Assembly: GCF_001748245.1 (NCBI RefSeq)
Contig: NZ_BDFO01000001.1
Span: 4,968,483 to 5,032,482, forward strand
Direction: 5' to 3'
Origin: Oligoflexus tunisiensis
GTDB taxonomy: Bacteria > Bdellovibrionota_B > Oligoflexia > Oligoflexales > Oligoflexaceae
DNA: 64,000 nt
The notes under the pieces were generated by a model, which was given only the letters and a program-made list of their open reading frames with translations, did not search any database and was not told where the DNA came from. This document shows, piece after piece, positions 7,569 through 16,578 of the stretch. Positions within the stretch are counted from its first letter, which is position 1; the number at the start of each line of letters is the position of its first letter. Position numbers and translations under genes: made by a program.

Positions 7569-9728
7569 ATGTCCGTCCAACCGCATACCTGGAATTACTT
7601 TCGCGCAGGTGGCGTGGTACAGGTTGAGCTAAAAACGACCGCGGATTTGCTTCAACTAAGCCAACTCGATCAAAAACTCTGGATGGCTCTGTCCATGCCC
7701 ACGCGGGGTCTACATGGGGATACACGCACCCTCGATCGGCTCGACAGCGATCAGGATGGTCACATTCGGCCCCCGGAATTGCTTGAGGCCATTCAGTGGC
7801 TGGACAGGACTTTGGTGGATCCAGGTCTCATTCTCAGCGAAGGAGACAGCGTTCCGCTCGCGGAGATCAAGGATCCCGCCCTCAAGGCCGGTGCGGAGCG
7901 CGCGCTGACCCAGCTCGGCAAACAGGGAGCCGGGAGCATTCAGGTCGAGGAACTCGATCGGGCCATGGGGCAATTGAGCGCCGAGATCTTCAACGGTGAT
8001 GGCGTGATCGTGCCTGAGGCCAGCCAGGATCCCGCCATCAAATCCCTGATCGAACACATCATTCAGCATTATGGTTCCGCTCCTGATCGCACCGGTCGTC
8101 CTGGTTTGGATCAAACCATCATCACCAGTTTCTTTAACGAGATGGAAGCACGCGCCAACTGGTTTGCCGAACTCGATCAGCAGCCGCATCTTGTGCCCCT
8201 TGGGACCACCGGAACCGCGCTCGCCTTTCAGGCCACGGAAGCCGTCAGCAGAAAAATTGAGGATTATTTCACGCGCTGCCATTGGGTGGCCTTTGATCCC
8301 CGAGCGGAAAGCGCCGCCAATCGATCCGTATCTGATATGGCCGCCATTGCCCATCAGCAGCTGACAGCCAATTCGGAAGAGCTGGCGGCCCTGCCTCTGG
8401 CGCAGGTGACAGGCACCATCCTGCTGCCTTTGGATGACCGTCTGAATCCGGCCTGGCAGAAGCCGATGCAATACTTTATCGAAACCGCAGTGCAAACAAC
8501 GCTCGGGTTTCGCCCCGATGTCCTTACGGAAGAGCAGTGGCGGCAGATTCAAAAAAACCTGCAGGGCTATGCCGCCTGGCGTGGACGTGAGCCGCAGAGC
8601 AAGGTTTCGCGACTCGATATGCAGAGCATCCGGGAGATTCGCAGCGGCCGCATTCGTGAGACTCTGGAGGAGCTGATCGGTTTCGATCTGGCGCTCGCCC
8701 CGGAATTTGACAGCCTGAATGAAGTGCTGCGCCTCCTCCTCTATCGCCGCGACCTGGGGCGTATTCTGCGTAACTTCGTCAATTTCTCCGATTTTTATCG
8801 ACGCAAGAAGGCCATGTTTCAGTCCGGCACGCTCTTCATCGATGGGCGCGCGGCGGAACTCTGCATCGAGGTATCGGATCCCAAGCGGCACACGGCGATG
8901 GCTGGTTTATCGGGTGCGTATCTCGCGTACTGTGATTTGAAGCGGGCCGGGGAGGAGACGCGGGCCATCGTCGCCCTGCTGACCGATGGTGACAGCGATA
9001 ATATTTCCGTGGGCCGCAACGGTGTGTTTTATGATCGCGAGGGGCGCGACTGGGATGCCACCATCGCCCGCATCGTGGCGAATCCCATCAGTTTGCGCGA
9101 AGCCTTCTGGTCGCCTTACAGGAAGGTGACCCGCTTCATTGAAGAACAGATCGCCAAACGCGCCGCGGCTGCCGAGGCCAGCCATGTCACGCAGCTTTCC
9201 GACACCACCCAGATCATGGCCAGCGCCGACAAGGCCAAGGCTCCCGAAATGCTTCAGGCGAAAAAAATGGATGTTGGAACGGTAGCCGCCCTCGGGGTGG
9301 CCCTGGGGAGTATCAGTACCTTCTTCGGCCTGCTCTTTGCGCAGTTTTTGAATCTGGGCGTCCTCATGCCCTTTGGCATTATCGCCCTGATCCTTTTGAT
9401 CTCCGGTCCGTCCATGATCCTGGCCTGGTTGAAACTGAAAAGCCGCAACCTCGGACCGATTCTGGATGCCAACGGCTGGGCCATCAATACCGTGGCGCGC
9501 ATTAATGTGCCGTTTGCGGCGTCGATGACTGCCTTGCGTCAGGTGCCTCTGCATGCCGGGCTGCGGAACGCGGATCCTTATGCCGATAAAAAACGGCCCT
9601 GGCGTTTGTATGGAGCGCTGGCCCTGCTTGTGATTTTGGCCGTGGCCTGGGGCCTCGGACGCTTCGATCGTTACCTGCCGGAGAGGATGCGGGCCTCAAA
9701 CGTTTTCAGCACCGCACCTCAACCCTAA
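7569..9728 (+). CDS. EF-hand containing membrane protein, function unknown
   Basis: A 719-residue protein. The ATG at 7569 is chosen because AAGGAG lies directly upstream; an in-frame ATG eight codons earlier lacks such a site. Near residues 56-67 is a canonical calcium-binding EF-hand loop, DSDQDGHIRPPE; a weaker copy (FNGDGVIVPE) occurs near residue 140. The middle is a large soluble helical region. Two hydrophobic segments near the C-terminus (about residues 580-630) and one near 685-700 anchor it in the membrane. No enzymatic motif was recognised. It is a single-gene unit between a divergent kinase gene and a convergent HemF-like gene. Confidence 0.7.
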   Translation: MSVQPHTWNYFRAGGVVQVELKTTADLLQLSQLDQKLWMALSMPTRGLHGDTRTLDRLDSDQDGHIRPPELLEAIQWLDRTLVDPGLILSEGDSVPLAEIKDPALKAGAERALTQLGKQGAGSIQVEELDRAMGQLSAEIFNGDGVIVPEASQDPAIKSLIEHIIQHYGSAPDRTGRPGLDQTIITSFFNEMEARANWFAELDQQPHLVPLGTTGTALAFQATEAVSRKIEDYFTRCHWVAFDPRAESAANRSVSDMAAIAHQQLTANSEELAALPLAQVTGTILLPLDDRLNPAWQKPMQYFIETAVQTTLGFRPDVLTEEQWRQIQKNLQGYAAWRGREPQSKVSRLDMQSIREIRSGRIRETLEELIGFDLALAPEFDSLNEVLRLLLYRRDLGRILRNFVNFSDFYRRKKAMFQSGTLFIDGRAAELCIEVSDPKRHTAMAGLSGAYLAYCDLKRAGEETRAIVALLTDGDSDNISVGRNGVFYDREGRDWDATIARIVANPISLREAFWSPYRKVTRFIEEQIAKRAAAAEASHVTQLSDTTQIMASADKAKAPEMLQAKKMDVGTVAALGVALGSISTFFGLLFAQFLNLGVLMPFGIIALILLISGPSMILAWLKLKSRNLGPILDANGWAINTVARINVPFAASMTALRQVPLHAGLRNADPYADKKRPWRLYGALALLVILAVAWGLGRFDRYLPERMRASNVFSTAPQP

Positions 9729-9736
9729 AGCTTATT

Positions 9737-9897
9737 GAGGGTGTTGCAAAGGCTCCTCAGGCAAGGCGCGAGAGAGGCGAGCACCGGAGTGTACACGCTG
9801 GTACATGAGGAGCGGAGGCGACTCAGGGCCCCGGCAAAACGAAGTTTTGCTGGGAAAGGCTGAGCAACGCAGAATGAGGGGCCTTTGCAACACCCTC
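9737..9897. repeat. Long interrupted palindromic element
   Basis: The arms GAGGGTGTTGCAAAGG at 9737 and CCTTTGCAACACCCTC ending at 9897 are reverse complements and extend further with one mismatch (about 23 bp each). Inside lie a strong hairpin at 9830-9854 (CCCGGCAAAAC, loop GAA, then GTTTTGCTGGG) and a GTAC...GTAC repeat at 9791-9804. The element fills the gap between two convergent genes and its right arm touches the HemF-like stop codon. It could act as a bidirectional transcription barrier, a REP-like dispersed repeat or a structured RNA. There is no coding potential. Confidence 0.75.
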
Positions 9898-10941
9898 TTA
9901 ACTATGGTTGGCCACAGTGGGGGGAACGGTGTTCCCCTTCGCCAAAAGTTCCTGAGCCTCGGGATAATGCTGATAGAACCGGCGCGCGACCTCGGCGATT
10001 TTCACCTTCACCGCATCATCCACCAGGCTGGGATTTGCCTGGGGCAGCACCGCGATGATATCCGCCAGCAGTTTCTGCTGCAGCGCGTGATGTTTGGGAA
10101 TCCATGATTCCAGAAGAGCACGATCCACATGTGAAGGGAGCGAGCCCAGAATGCCCGTATCATTCTCATCATGGACGAGCAGCCCCGAGGTGGTGCCGCG
10201 GTCCAGCGTCAGAACCTGAAGGAAATAAAGCGTGTGGTAATCCAGCTGCTGACGTTTCTCAGCATCCGTGACTTTTTCCTGTCTGTTCAACGCGGCTTCC
10301 ACCAGGTCCCCGTAGGTTTCGATCAAACGTTCGCCAAAGTTCTGCGCCAGCGAATAATCCGACTCCCGATGACCGCTGTTGAATTCCTCCAGATAAAAAT
10401 GCGCCACCCCACGATGCCGTCCCAGAGCAGGGATATAAAAATAATGTTCGCCCTGCTCCTTGCCGGTTTGATAGAGAGCGCCGGTCGCGCTGCGCAGCAT
10501 CTGATTAAAGGCCGCCGTATCCGACTCACGGGGGATGCTGGGATTCAAATCCCCCATGATCCGCCAGTAGCCCTGGCCTGATTTCATTTCCGTCCAGCTG
10601 ATATGCATGTGCATGGAGGGAGCAAAAGGATGCCGCGGATGCACGATCGTGGAAAGCGCCGACGCGGAATTCAGTTTGCGCTGGGGGTCCTTTTCATATT
10701 GCACCTGCGAAATATTCACCGAGGCTCGATTGAAAAGCGCCTCATCCATCGCCACAAAACGTTCGCCACCACCGAAAGCGCCTTTGGCCCGCAGCCATGA
10801 GACAGGTTTAAATCGTGAGGACGCGGCCGGCGGCGGCAGACGGTCGAGCCTTTTCACAAGTTTCTTCTGAAGATCACGGACCAGACCATAGGCATCCTGG
10901 GCCGTTTTTGAAGTCGCGAGTTGCAGAGTCATGGCAGTCAC
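9898..10941 (-). CDS. hemF: HemF-like oxygen-dependent coproporphyrinogen III oxidase
   Basis: A 347-residue protein resembling aerobic coproporphyrinogen oxidase, which converts coproporphyrinogen III to protoporphyrinogen IX in haem synthesis. The family order is visible: GAFGGGERFV, then NRASVNISQV, HPRHPFAPSMHMHISW, and near the C-terminus LTLDRGTTSGL followed by GILGSLP. The highly conserved FGGGxDLTP box of classic HemF is altered to RIMGDLNPS, so it is a divergent member. No other haem genes are adjacent. The stop codon abuts a long palindromic element. The fold assignment is likely; activity on coproporphyrinogen is inferred. Confidence 0.72.
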   Translation of the reverse strand: MTAMTLQLATSKTAQDAYGLVRDLQKKLVKRLDRLPPPAASSRFKPVSWLRAKGAFGGGERFVAMDEALFNRASVNISQVQYEKDPQRKLNSASALSTIVHPRHPFAPSMHMHISWTEMKSGQGYWRIMGDLNPSIPRESDTAAFNQMLRSATGALYQTGKEQGEHYFYIPALGRHRGVAHFYLEEFNSGHRESDYSLAQNFGERLIETYGDLVEAALNRQEKVTDAEKRQQLDYHTLYFLQVLTLDRGTTSGLLVHDENDTGILGSLPSHVDRALLESWIPKHHALQQKLLADIIAVLPQANPSLVDDAVKVKIAEVARRFYQHYPEAQELLAKGNTVPPTVANHS

Positions 10942-10967
10942 CTCTTCCCATATACCAGTGAAAGGAG

Positions 10968-12452
10968 CTAAAGGTAGGGCGAGACCAGTCTCGCCAGACC
11001 ATCCCGGATGCGGACCGGTAGCGGCCGGGCCTGCAGTTCATCCAGATTCAAACGCCGCGCCCGGGTCAGACGCTCCTCGATGAGCGCGTCCAGTTTCGCG
11101 GTAAAGTGTGTATCATAGGCTTCACAGTTGAATTCAAAATTCAAACGCAGCGAACGTGGATCCCAGTTGGTGGAGCCGATCAGACTCCAGCGTCCATCCA
11201 CAGTCATCAGTTTCGCATGATCAAAGGGCGGCGGCGTCACCCAAACCCGACAGCCAAAGGTCACGACCTGCCAGAGCTGAGCCACCGAAGCCCACTGCAC
11301 GAGCCGCAGATTATTGCGGGCCGGGATGATGATATCGATTTCAATCCCACGGGTGGCGGCCACACCCAGCGCTGTGGCCAGCGCCATATCGGGTAAAAAG
11401 TAAGGCGTCACGATCCGCACTCTTTTTTTCGCTGACGAGATCGCCGCCTGCAGAGCCCACGCCAGGGCATGACTGGTTTCATCCGGTCCATCCGCGATGC
11501 CGCGGCAGATCACATCCCCCGAGATGCGCAGAGGACGGAACCAGCGATCCCCCTGCAGGCTTTCGCCGGTGCTGAAAAGCCAGTCTTCGGCAAAGACCTC
11601 CTGCAGCTGTCCCACGATGGGGCCTTCCAGACGAAAGTGAACATCCGCCGTGGGCATGGGACTCGGTGCGGAGAGCACATGATTCACGCGAATATTCATG
11701 CCGCCGGTAAATCCGATCTGGCCGTCGATGACACAGATCTTGCGATGCGTGCGCAGGTTAAACACGCTGATATGATGAATGGGAATGAAGAGGGCCGTCG
11801 GCACCCCGCGTTTTCGCAGCATGCGATACACCGAAGGAAAGTGATAGCGCACGCCCACCGCATCGATCAAAATCCGCACGTGCACCCCGCGCTGCACCGC
11901 GAGGGCCAGCTCATCGACAAAGGCCCGGCCGAGAGCATCATAGGAAAAGATATAGGTCACGAGAGTAATGGAATGCTGAGCCTGGCGAATGGCTTCGAGC
12001 ATGGCGGGAAAGGCTTCCTCACCATTTTCCAGCACATCGATCTGATTGCCGGCCAGCAGGGGGCGATTCACCACGCAGCTGACAGCGTTGGCAATCTGCA
12101 CAAGGGCTTCGCCATCGGGCTGGAATTTGAGGTTGAGTTCCTCCACAGGCATGGAAAAAGCGGAGAGGCTCAGGCGGAATTTCTCTCGCGAGGCCCGCAG
12201 GGCCATGGCCTTGCGGCGAACCCGATTGATCCCGAAAAGAAAATAAAGAACCGCACCCACCCCAGGGGACAGGAGGATCAGACCGGCCCAGCCCAGAGCC
12301 GAGCGGACATCGCGCTTCCACAGCACCGCATGGAATGCCGCCCACAGGGAAAGCGCGGACGTCACCACGGTAAAGACGTAAGGCCAGTAGTTCAGAATCC
12401 ATTCGAATACCTGATCTTCCTGCAAAGGGGCCCCCTCAGGTTTTATCCACAC
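10968..12452 (-). CDS. cls: Cardiolipin synthase (phospholipase D superfamily)
   Basis: A protein of about 494 residues with two N-terminal transmembrane helices (residues about 18-65, including LILLSPGVGAVLYFLFGINR) and two HKD catalytic motifs, HRKICVIDGQIGFTGG and HAKLMTVDGRWSLIGS. This is the layout of ClsA-type cardiolipin synthases, which condense phosphatidylglycerol to cardiolipin at the inner membrane. Length fits the family (about 480-500). The first codon is a GTG inside the end of the upstream Lrp-type gene (17 bp overlap), and a TTG seven codons downstream is a possible alternative start. It is probably co-transcribed with that regulator. Confidence 0.9.
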   Translation of the reverse strand: MWIKPEGAPLQEDQVFEWILNYWPYVFTVVTSALSLWAAFHAVLWKRDVRSALGWAGLILLSPGVGAVLYFLFGINRVRRKAMALRASREKFRLSLSAFSMPVEELNLKFQPDGEALVQIANAVSCVVNRPLLAGNQIDVLENGEEAFPAMLEAIRQAQHSITLVTYIFSYDALGRAFVDELALAVQRGVHVRILIDAVGVRYHFPSVYRMLRKRGVPTALFIPIHHISVFNLRTHRKICVIDGQIGFTGGMNIRVNHVLSAPSPMPTADVHFRLEGPIVGQLQEVFAEDWLFSTGESLQGDRWFRPLRISGDVICRGIADGPDETSHALAWALQAAISSAKKRVRIVTPYFLPDMALATALGVAATRGIEIDIIIPARNNLRLVQWASVAQLWQVVTFGCRVWVTPPPFDHAKLMTVDGRWSLIGSTNWDPRSLRLNFEFNCEAYDTHFTAKLDALIEERLTRARRLNLDELQARPLPVRIRDGLARLVSPYL

Positions 12453-12915
12453 GCGTCAGATTCAAATCACGCCGCATCAAGGTTTCCAGCACAACATAGG
12501 TATAGGTGGACTGAATATCAGGGATCCGCTGAATTTTTTCGGTCAGGATGTGATAGAGTTCTGAGGTCTGCCGCACAACGAGTTTGACGATCAAGGAGAA
12601 TTCGCCGGTCGTGAAGTAACTTTCCAGCACCTCCGGAATCGCCGCCAGACGTTTCTGCACCGCTTCCATCCGGGAGGCTTCCTTCAGGGAAATGCCGATA
12701 AAAGCAAAGAGCGAATAACCGAGTTTATCGATATGGATCTCGGCCCGCGCATCGCCCAGGACACCCAGCTGGGTCAGACGCTTGATGCGGTTATGCACGG
12801 TGCCGGTTGAAATGCTCAGACGCTCGGCAATATCCTGATAGGGCGTGCGTACATCATGCTGCAAAGCCATCAGAATCTGTCGATCAGTGGCATCGAGTTG
12901 GTCGCGCAAGGTCAC
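12436..12915 (-). CDS. Lrp/AsnC family transcriptional regulator
   Basis: A 159-residue regulator. The GTG at 12915 is chosen because GAGGAG lies 6 bases upstream and it gives the normal family length; the frame runs 35 codons further upstream without support. The N-terminal helix-turn-helix (YQDIAERLSISTGTVHNRIK) is typical Lrp/AsnC. The C-terminal RAM ligand domain follows (VLESYFTTGEFSLIVKLVV). These proteins sense amino acids and control metabolic genes. The gene is divergent from the asparagine synthetase gene 285 bp away, which makes asnB a natural target, though no operator was identified. The cardiolipin synthase gene overlaps its 3' end. Confidence 0.9.
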   Translation of the reverse strand: MTLRDQLDATDRQILMALQHDVRTPYQDIAERLSISTGTVHNRIKRLTQLGVLGDARAEIHIDKLGYSLFAFIGISLKEASRMEAVQKRLAAIPEVLESYFTTGEFSLIVKLVVRQTSELYHILTEKIQRIPDIQSTYTYVVLETLMRRDLNLTRVDKT

Positions 12916-13200
12916 AAAGCACTCCTCTGTGAAGGATTCTGTATTGTGAAACAGCCCCCTGGGAGCCGGCAAGAGCAAAATAGCGCCCGATCGCCAGGTC
13001 GGGCCATGATATGCCTTCAATTTAGACCATATTTTTTACAGTTTCATTCATATTTATAGGCTGCCATTGGGTTCATATTTAAATTTTCACGCTCCAGGCT
13101 GATTCCTTTTGCAGGATTTTGCGCCATTTCCTACACCTGACAGACGCCCGAGCCCAGCGGCGCGGGTTACACTGAGGAACTGCAGCAAGGAATAACGTGT

Positions 13201-14796
13201 ATGTGTGGAATATTCGCCTTTTTCGGTCATAGCCGCTCCCCCGAGGAACTGGAAACCGCCTTCGCCACCCTGCAGCACCGAGGTCCGGACCGATCCAGCT
13301 TTGAATGCATCCGGCCCGGGGTCTGGTTTGGCTTTCATCGCCTTGCCATCATGGACCTGTCCGTGGCCGGTCAGCAGCCCTTCCATCATCCGGCGAACAA
13401 AGATGCGCTGATTTGCAATGGCGAAATCTACAATGCCGACGCGCTGCGGGCCCGTCTGGAAGGTTCCTTTCCCTTTCACTCCCATTCGGACTGTGAGGTC
13501 CTCCTCCCGCTGATTCATGAGGACGGATTTGCCATCGCCATGCGGGAACTCGATGCGGAATTTGCCCTGGTTTATTACGACAGCGAGCGGCAATCGCTCT
13601 GGGCGGCGCGTGACCCGATCGGCATTCGTCCGCTGTTCTATGGAACGACCGAAGTGCCAGGCGAGATCGCCTTTGCCTCGGAAGTCAAGGCTCTGCATGA
13701 GATCTGTCTTGAGGTGAAACCGGTTCCGCCCGGGCACTACTTTGATGGTTATACCTTCCGCTCCTATCGCTCGATGATTCATCAGGCGCCGCGCTCCTAT
13801 GCAAGGCGCGAGGACCTGGCGCCCGTGATCCGCGAAAAGCTGACCGAAGCCGTGCGCAAACGTCTTCATTCCGATCGCGAGCTGGGCTGCCTTCTGAGTG
13901 GCGGATTGGATTCCTCGCTGGTGGCAGCTCTGGCCACACGCCTCGCCGGGCACAGGCTCCAGACCTTCGCCGTGGGCTGTACGGTCGGCCCTATCGATAT
14001 GAAATACGCAGCGGAGGTGGCGAAGTTCATCGGCTCCGATCATCATGAGATCTATTTCGAATTGGATGAAGCCGTCTCGATCCTCGAGGAGGTCATCCGT
14101 CAGCTCGAAACCTGGGACATCACCACCGTGCGGGCTGCCATCGGCATGTACATCGTCTGCCGGGCGATTCGCAAACAGAGCGCGGTGAAGGTGCTGCTGA
14201 CGGGCGAAGTCAGCGATGAGCTCTTCGGCTACAAATACACCGACTTTGCTCCTGATGCCGCGGCTTTCCAGGCGGAGGCCCAAAAACGCATTCACGAAAT
14301 CCACTGCTACGATGTGCTGCGCGCCGATCGTAGCATCAGCTCGCACGGCCTGGAAGCACGCGTGCCCTTCGGTGATCTTGATTTTGTGGATGCCGTGATG
14401 GCGATTGATCCGGAATGGAAAATGAATCGCACCGGCATGGGCAAAGCCCTTTTGCGTGAGGCCTTCGCCGGCACGGGCCTTCTTCCGGACAGCATTCTGT
14501 ATCGGGAAAAAGCCGCGTTTTCCGATGCCGTCGGACACAGCATGGTCGATACCCTCAAGGCCTTTGCCGACAAGGTCATCCGTTCCGAGGAACTGGACGG
14601 CGCTGCCCGCGAGTTCCCGATCCATACGCCTTTCACCAAGGAGGCGCTGCTCTACCGCCGGATTTTTGAAAAATATTATCCGGGCCGCGCGGAGCTGATT
14701 CCAGGTTACTGGATGCCCAACGCGAGCTGGGATGGATGCGCGGTGAATGATCCCAGTGCCCGGGCCTTGAAAAATTACGGCAAGAGCGGGGAATAA
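13201..14796 (+). CDS. asnB: Asparagine synthase (glutamine-hydrolysing)
   Basis: A 531-residue AsnB, slightly shorter than the 554 of E. coli. The N-terminal glutaminase domain starts with Cys2 (MCGIFAFFG), which after Met removal is the nucleophile, and carries LQHRGPDRS and the ICNGEIYN motif. The C-terminal synthetase domain has the pyrophosphatase loop SGGLDSSLVAALA near residue 233 and LTGEVSDELFGY. The enzyme makes asparagine from aspartate, glutamine and ATP in the cytoplasm. AAGGA precedes the ATG. An Lrp/AsnC-type regulator is divergently encoded. A hairpin terminator follows at 14818. Confidence 0.95.
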   Translation: MCGIFAFFGHSRSPEELETAFATLQHRGPDRSSFECIRPGVWFGFHRLAIMDLSVAGQQPFHHPANKDALICNGEIYNADALRARLEGSFPFHSHSDCEVLLPLIHEDGFAIAMRELDAEFALVYYDSERQSLWAARDPIGIRPLFYGTTEVPGEIAFASEVKALHEICLEVKPVPPGHYFDGYTFRSYRSMIHQAPRSYARREDLAPVIREKLTEAVRKRLHSDRELGCLLSGGLDSSLVAALATRLAGHRLQTFAVGCTVGPIDMKYAAEVAKFIGSDHHEIYFELDEAVSILEEVIRQLETWDITTVRAAIGMYIVCRAIRKQSAVKVLLTGEVSDELFGYKYTDFAPDAAAFQAEAQKRIHEIHCYDVLRADRSISSHGLEARVPFGDLDFVDAVMAIDPEWKMNRTGMGKALLREAFAGTGLLPDSILYREKAAFSDAVGHSMVDTLKAFADKVIRSEELDGAAREFPIHTPFTKEALLYRRIFEKYYPGRAELIPGYWMPNASWDGCAVNDPSARALKNYGKSGE

Positions 14797-14817
14797 GACC
14801 CGCTGAAGTTTAGTATT

Positions 14818-14840
14818 AAGCCCCTGATATGAAGGGGCTT
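14818..14840 (+). terminator. Rho-independent terminator after asnB
   Basis: AAGCCCCT and AGGGGCTT form a perfect 8-bp stem around a 7-base loop, followed by a pyrimidine-rich tract (TCTACCTTTCC). It begins 22 bp after the asnB stop. Confidence 0.75.
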
Positions 14841-14915
14841 TCTACCTTTCCTCAATAAGGCTTCCGGGAGCACCGATAGATAGGGAACACATTTTTTCAA
14901 GATTTGGAGTTTCTG

Positions 14916-15983
14916 GTGCTGCGACCCATAATACTCTTCAGCGCAATCACCTTTGCAGGCCCGTCCTGCAGCAACTCCAAGTTGAAAGGACCGGTGGTTC
15001 CCGGCGAGGGTATTGAGCACAACAATGATATCGAGCAGCTTTCTCCGGATGAGACGCCGCTTCAAGGCACCGAAGGAACCTTACCGAGCGAAACAATTGA
15101 AGAGGTCTCGCCTCCTGCGAATATTTCAGGAGCCTATCTGGCCTGCTCGGAAGCCAGGCCTGCGACGGCCTCTCTTCCGGAAGTCCTGGTCAACTGCGGC
15201 CTGAAGGACGAGATTTCCAACGGCAAAGTCAATCTGGTCGGCACTTATACGAACCCTCGATGGACCTATAAGACTCCAGCCCAAAGCACTCTGGCTTTGA
15301 CAGTTCAGGAATTGCCGGACAACCCCGACTGGCACGTGCAGTTCACGGTCAAAGGCCCAACCCTGTCCGACGTTCTCGCCCAAATGGGTTCCATCTCATT
15401 CACATTGGAAGTTGAGGACGCTGGGCGTATCAACCGTCAGGAGTCATCAACGATCCGCCATTCCCTTGTTCAATGGCTGCCATTGGATGGAGCCAAAATT
15501 CCGACCCAGGCCGTGGTGGGAGGGACCGAAAACGAGGGCGCACGAAATCTCTATATCTGCCGTGTCCATTATGGAAATGAAGTCATACCGGGCCTGCTGG
15601 CCGCTCATTTTAATGACCCGAATAATAAATCCATCTGCTACGCAGCGTCCAACGGGGTTTCCATCGTCTCCAATTCCAGCGATGGCCTGAGTGTTCTCTA
15701 TAAGAGCGACGTGCTCGTCATCAACGCGGGCGCATTCGCTGAATATTTCGAATGGCTCCCGGCATCCAACGGCCAACTGCATTCCAACGCCTACGTCTCA
15801 GGCTATGATGCGACCGGTCAGCCGCTCTATTCATGCCGCGGAACGCAGGCCGATGGCGTGGTTGTCGAACAGACCCCAGGGTCATTGAAACAAGGTTCAC
15901 CGGGCTGTGTTTTTAATTTCAATGGGTCCCAGACGCGCACGGATTATGAAGTCCTGTCCTGGAAACAAACAGCACCACAATAG
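14916..15983 (+). CDS. DM9-repeat exported protein
   Basis: A 355-residue protein. The GTG at 14916 is preferred because TTGGAG precedes it; a TTG four codons upstream is the longest frame. The N-terminus is a signal peptide ending near SCSNS, so it may be a lipoprotein although the lipobox is not standard. The C-terminal 200 residues hold two units resembling DM9 (DUF3421) repeats: IPTQAVVGGTENEGARNLYI with VIPGLLAAHF, and a second ending TDYEVLSW. DM9 domains include mannose-binding lectins in animals, so carbohydrate binding at the cell surface is possible but inferred. The acidic, proline-rich stretch after the signal looks like a linker. Confidence 0.65.
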   Translation: MLRPIILFSAITFAGPSCSNSKLKGPVVPGEGIEHNNDIEQLSPDETPLQGTEGTLPSETIEEVSPPANISGAYLACSEARPATASLPEVLVNCGLKDEISNGKVNLVGTYTNPRWTYKTPAQSTLALTVQELPDNPDWHVQFTVKGPTLSDVLAQMGSISFTLEVEDAGRINRQESSTIRHSLVQWLPLDGAKIPTQAVVGGTENEGARNLYICRVHYGNEVIPGLLAAHFNDPNNKSICYAASNGVSIVSNSSDGLSVLYKSDVLVINAGAFAEYFEWLPASNGQLHSNAYVSGYDATGQPLYSCRGTQADGVVVEQTPGSLKQGSPGCVFNFNGSQTRTDYEVLSWKQTAPQ

Positions 15984-15993
15984 GGCGCTCCCG

Positions 15994-16155
15994 TCGGTCA
16001 GTTCCTGATGGGAAAGCTCACGCCCAAAGCAAAACCATCATAGCGGGTTTTGAAGGAGCGTTTTTCCCCTTCACTGCTGCTGTGGACCGCACCATTCGGA
16101 TAGACGATCTGTTTCTCGAGGCGGCCCTTGACCGTCATCACGCGCTGCGCGGAGC
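15994..16155. repeat. 162-bp direct repeat, left copy
   Basis: This stretch is identical base for base to 19755-19916 (offset 3,761). Identity stops abruptly on the left at TCGGTCA; on the right, the next 35 bases are only about 80 percent alike. The two copies bracket the accessory island. Confidence 0.95.
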
Positions 16156-16190
16156 AATGCCATTCAAAATAAACTGAACCCTGGCCCAGG
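15998..16190 (-). pseudogene. 3' remnant of an outer-membrane lipoprotein gene
   Basis: On the minus strand this fragment encodes the last about 55-65 codons of the same protein as the gene at 19759-20808, including its stop codon, and no start or upstream part. The first 158 coding bases match that gene exactly. The next stretch matches imperfectly (for example FEWHCSAQR against FEWYRSAQR), then similarity ends. It looks like the surviving tail of a paralogous copy, with recent gene conversion or duplication over the identical part. Confidence 0.85.
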
Positions 16191-16308
16191 TGGGATAGAA
16201 AAACTTGGTGCCGAGTGTTGCGCCTTTCTAGGTTTGGCTTCCTATTCCTTTCCGAGTCTGCTCAATGTAAGTGCTGCGCCTGCCCATCCAACGCCGCCGC
16301 CACACTGG

Positions 16309-16578
16309 CTATTTTATGGAATCCAGCGAATTCAAAATTTCCGCGCAACATTTCTGGCAACTAAGATTCTCTAATAAGCAACGCAGCTTTTGCTTTTCCT
16401 TGATCACTTGCCAGTGTTCCTTTGTGTGATCGCTCACATTCTGAAGTTCCAGGTTCTGGAATCGATTGTCCGCCTTCCTGCCATTCCGGTGATGCACAAT
16501 TTCCTTGTGCTGCATACACCGTCCCAGATGTCTATACATGACCAGTCAGTGTTCCGGTACGTATTGCTTGTTCGTCAT
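16309..16578 (-). pseudogene. HNH endonuclease interrupted by an in-frame TGA
   Basis: The minus-strand frame encodes an HNH nuclease of the small phage/homing type: LVMYRHLGRCMQHKEIVHHR followed by NGRKADNRFQNLELQ, with the catalytic HH, N and H residues in place. Just upstream in the same frame is NKQYVPEH, then TGA, then LVM. In this family the sequence is normally EHRLVM, so the stop replaces an arginine and a single CGA to TGA change explains it. The frame upstream of the stop stays open to 16737. The intact part could still be translated from the ATG at 16539 as a 76-residue protein, but loss of function is more likely. Confidence 0.75.

Noticed and set aside
13087..14625. Minus-strand open frame of 512 codons
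   Set aside because: Antisense to asnB, which carries all catalytic motifs; shadow of biased codon use.
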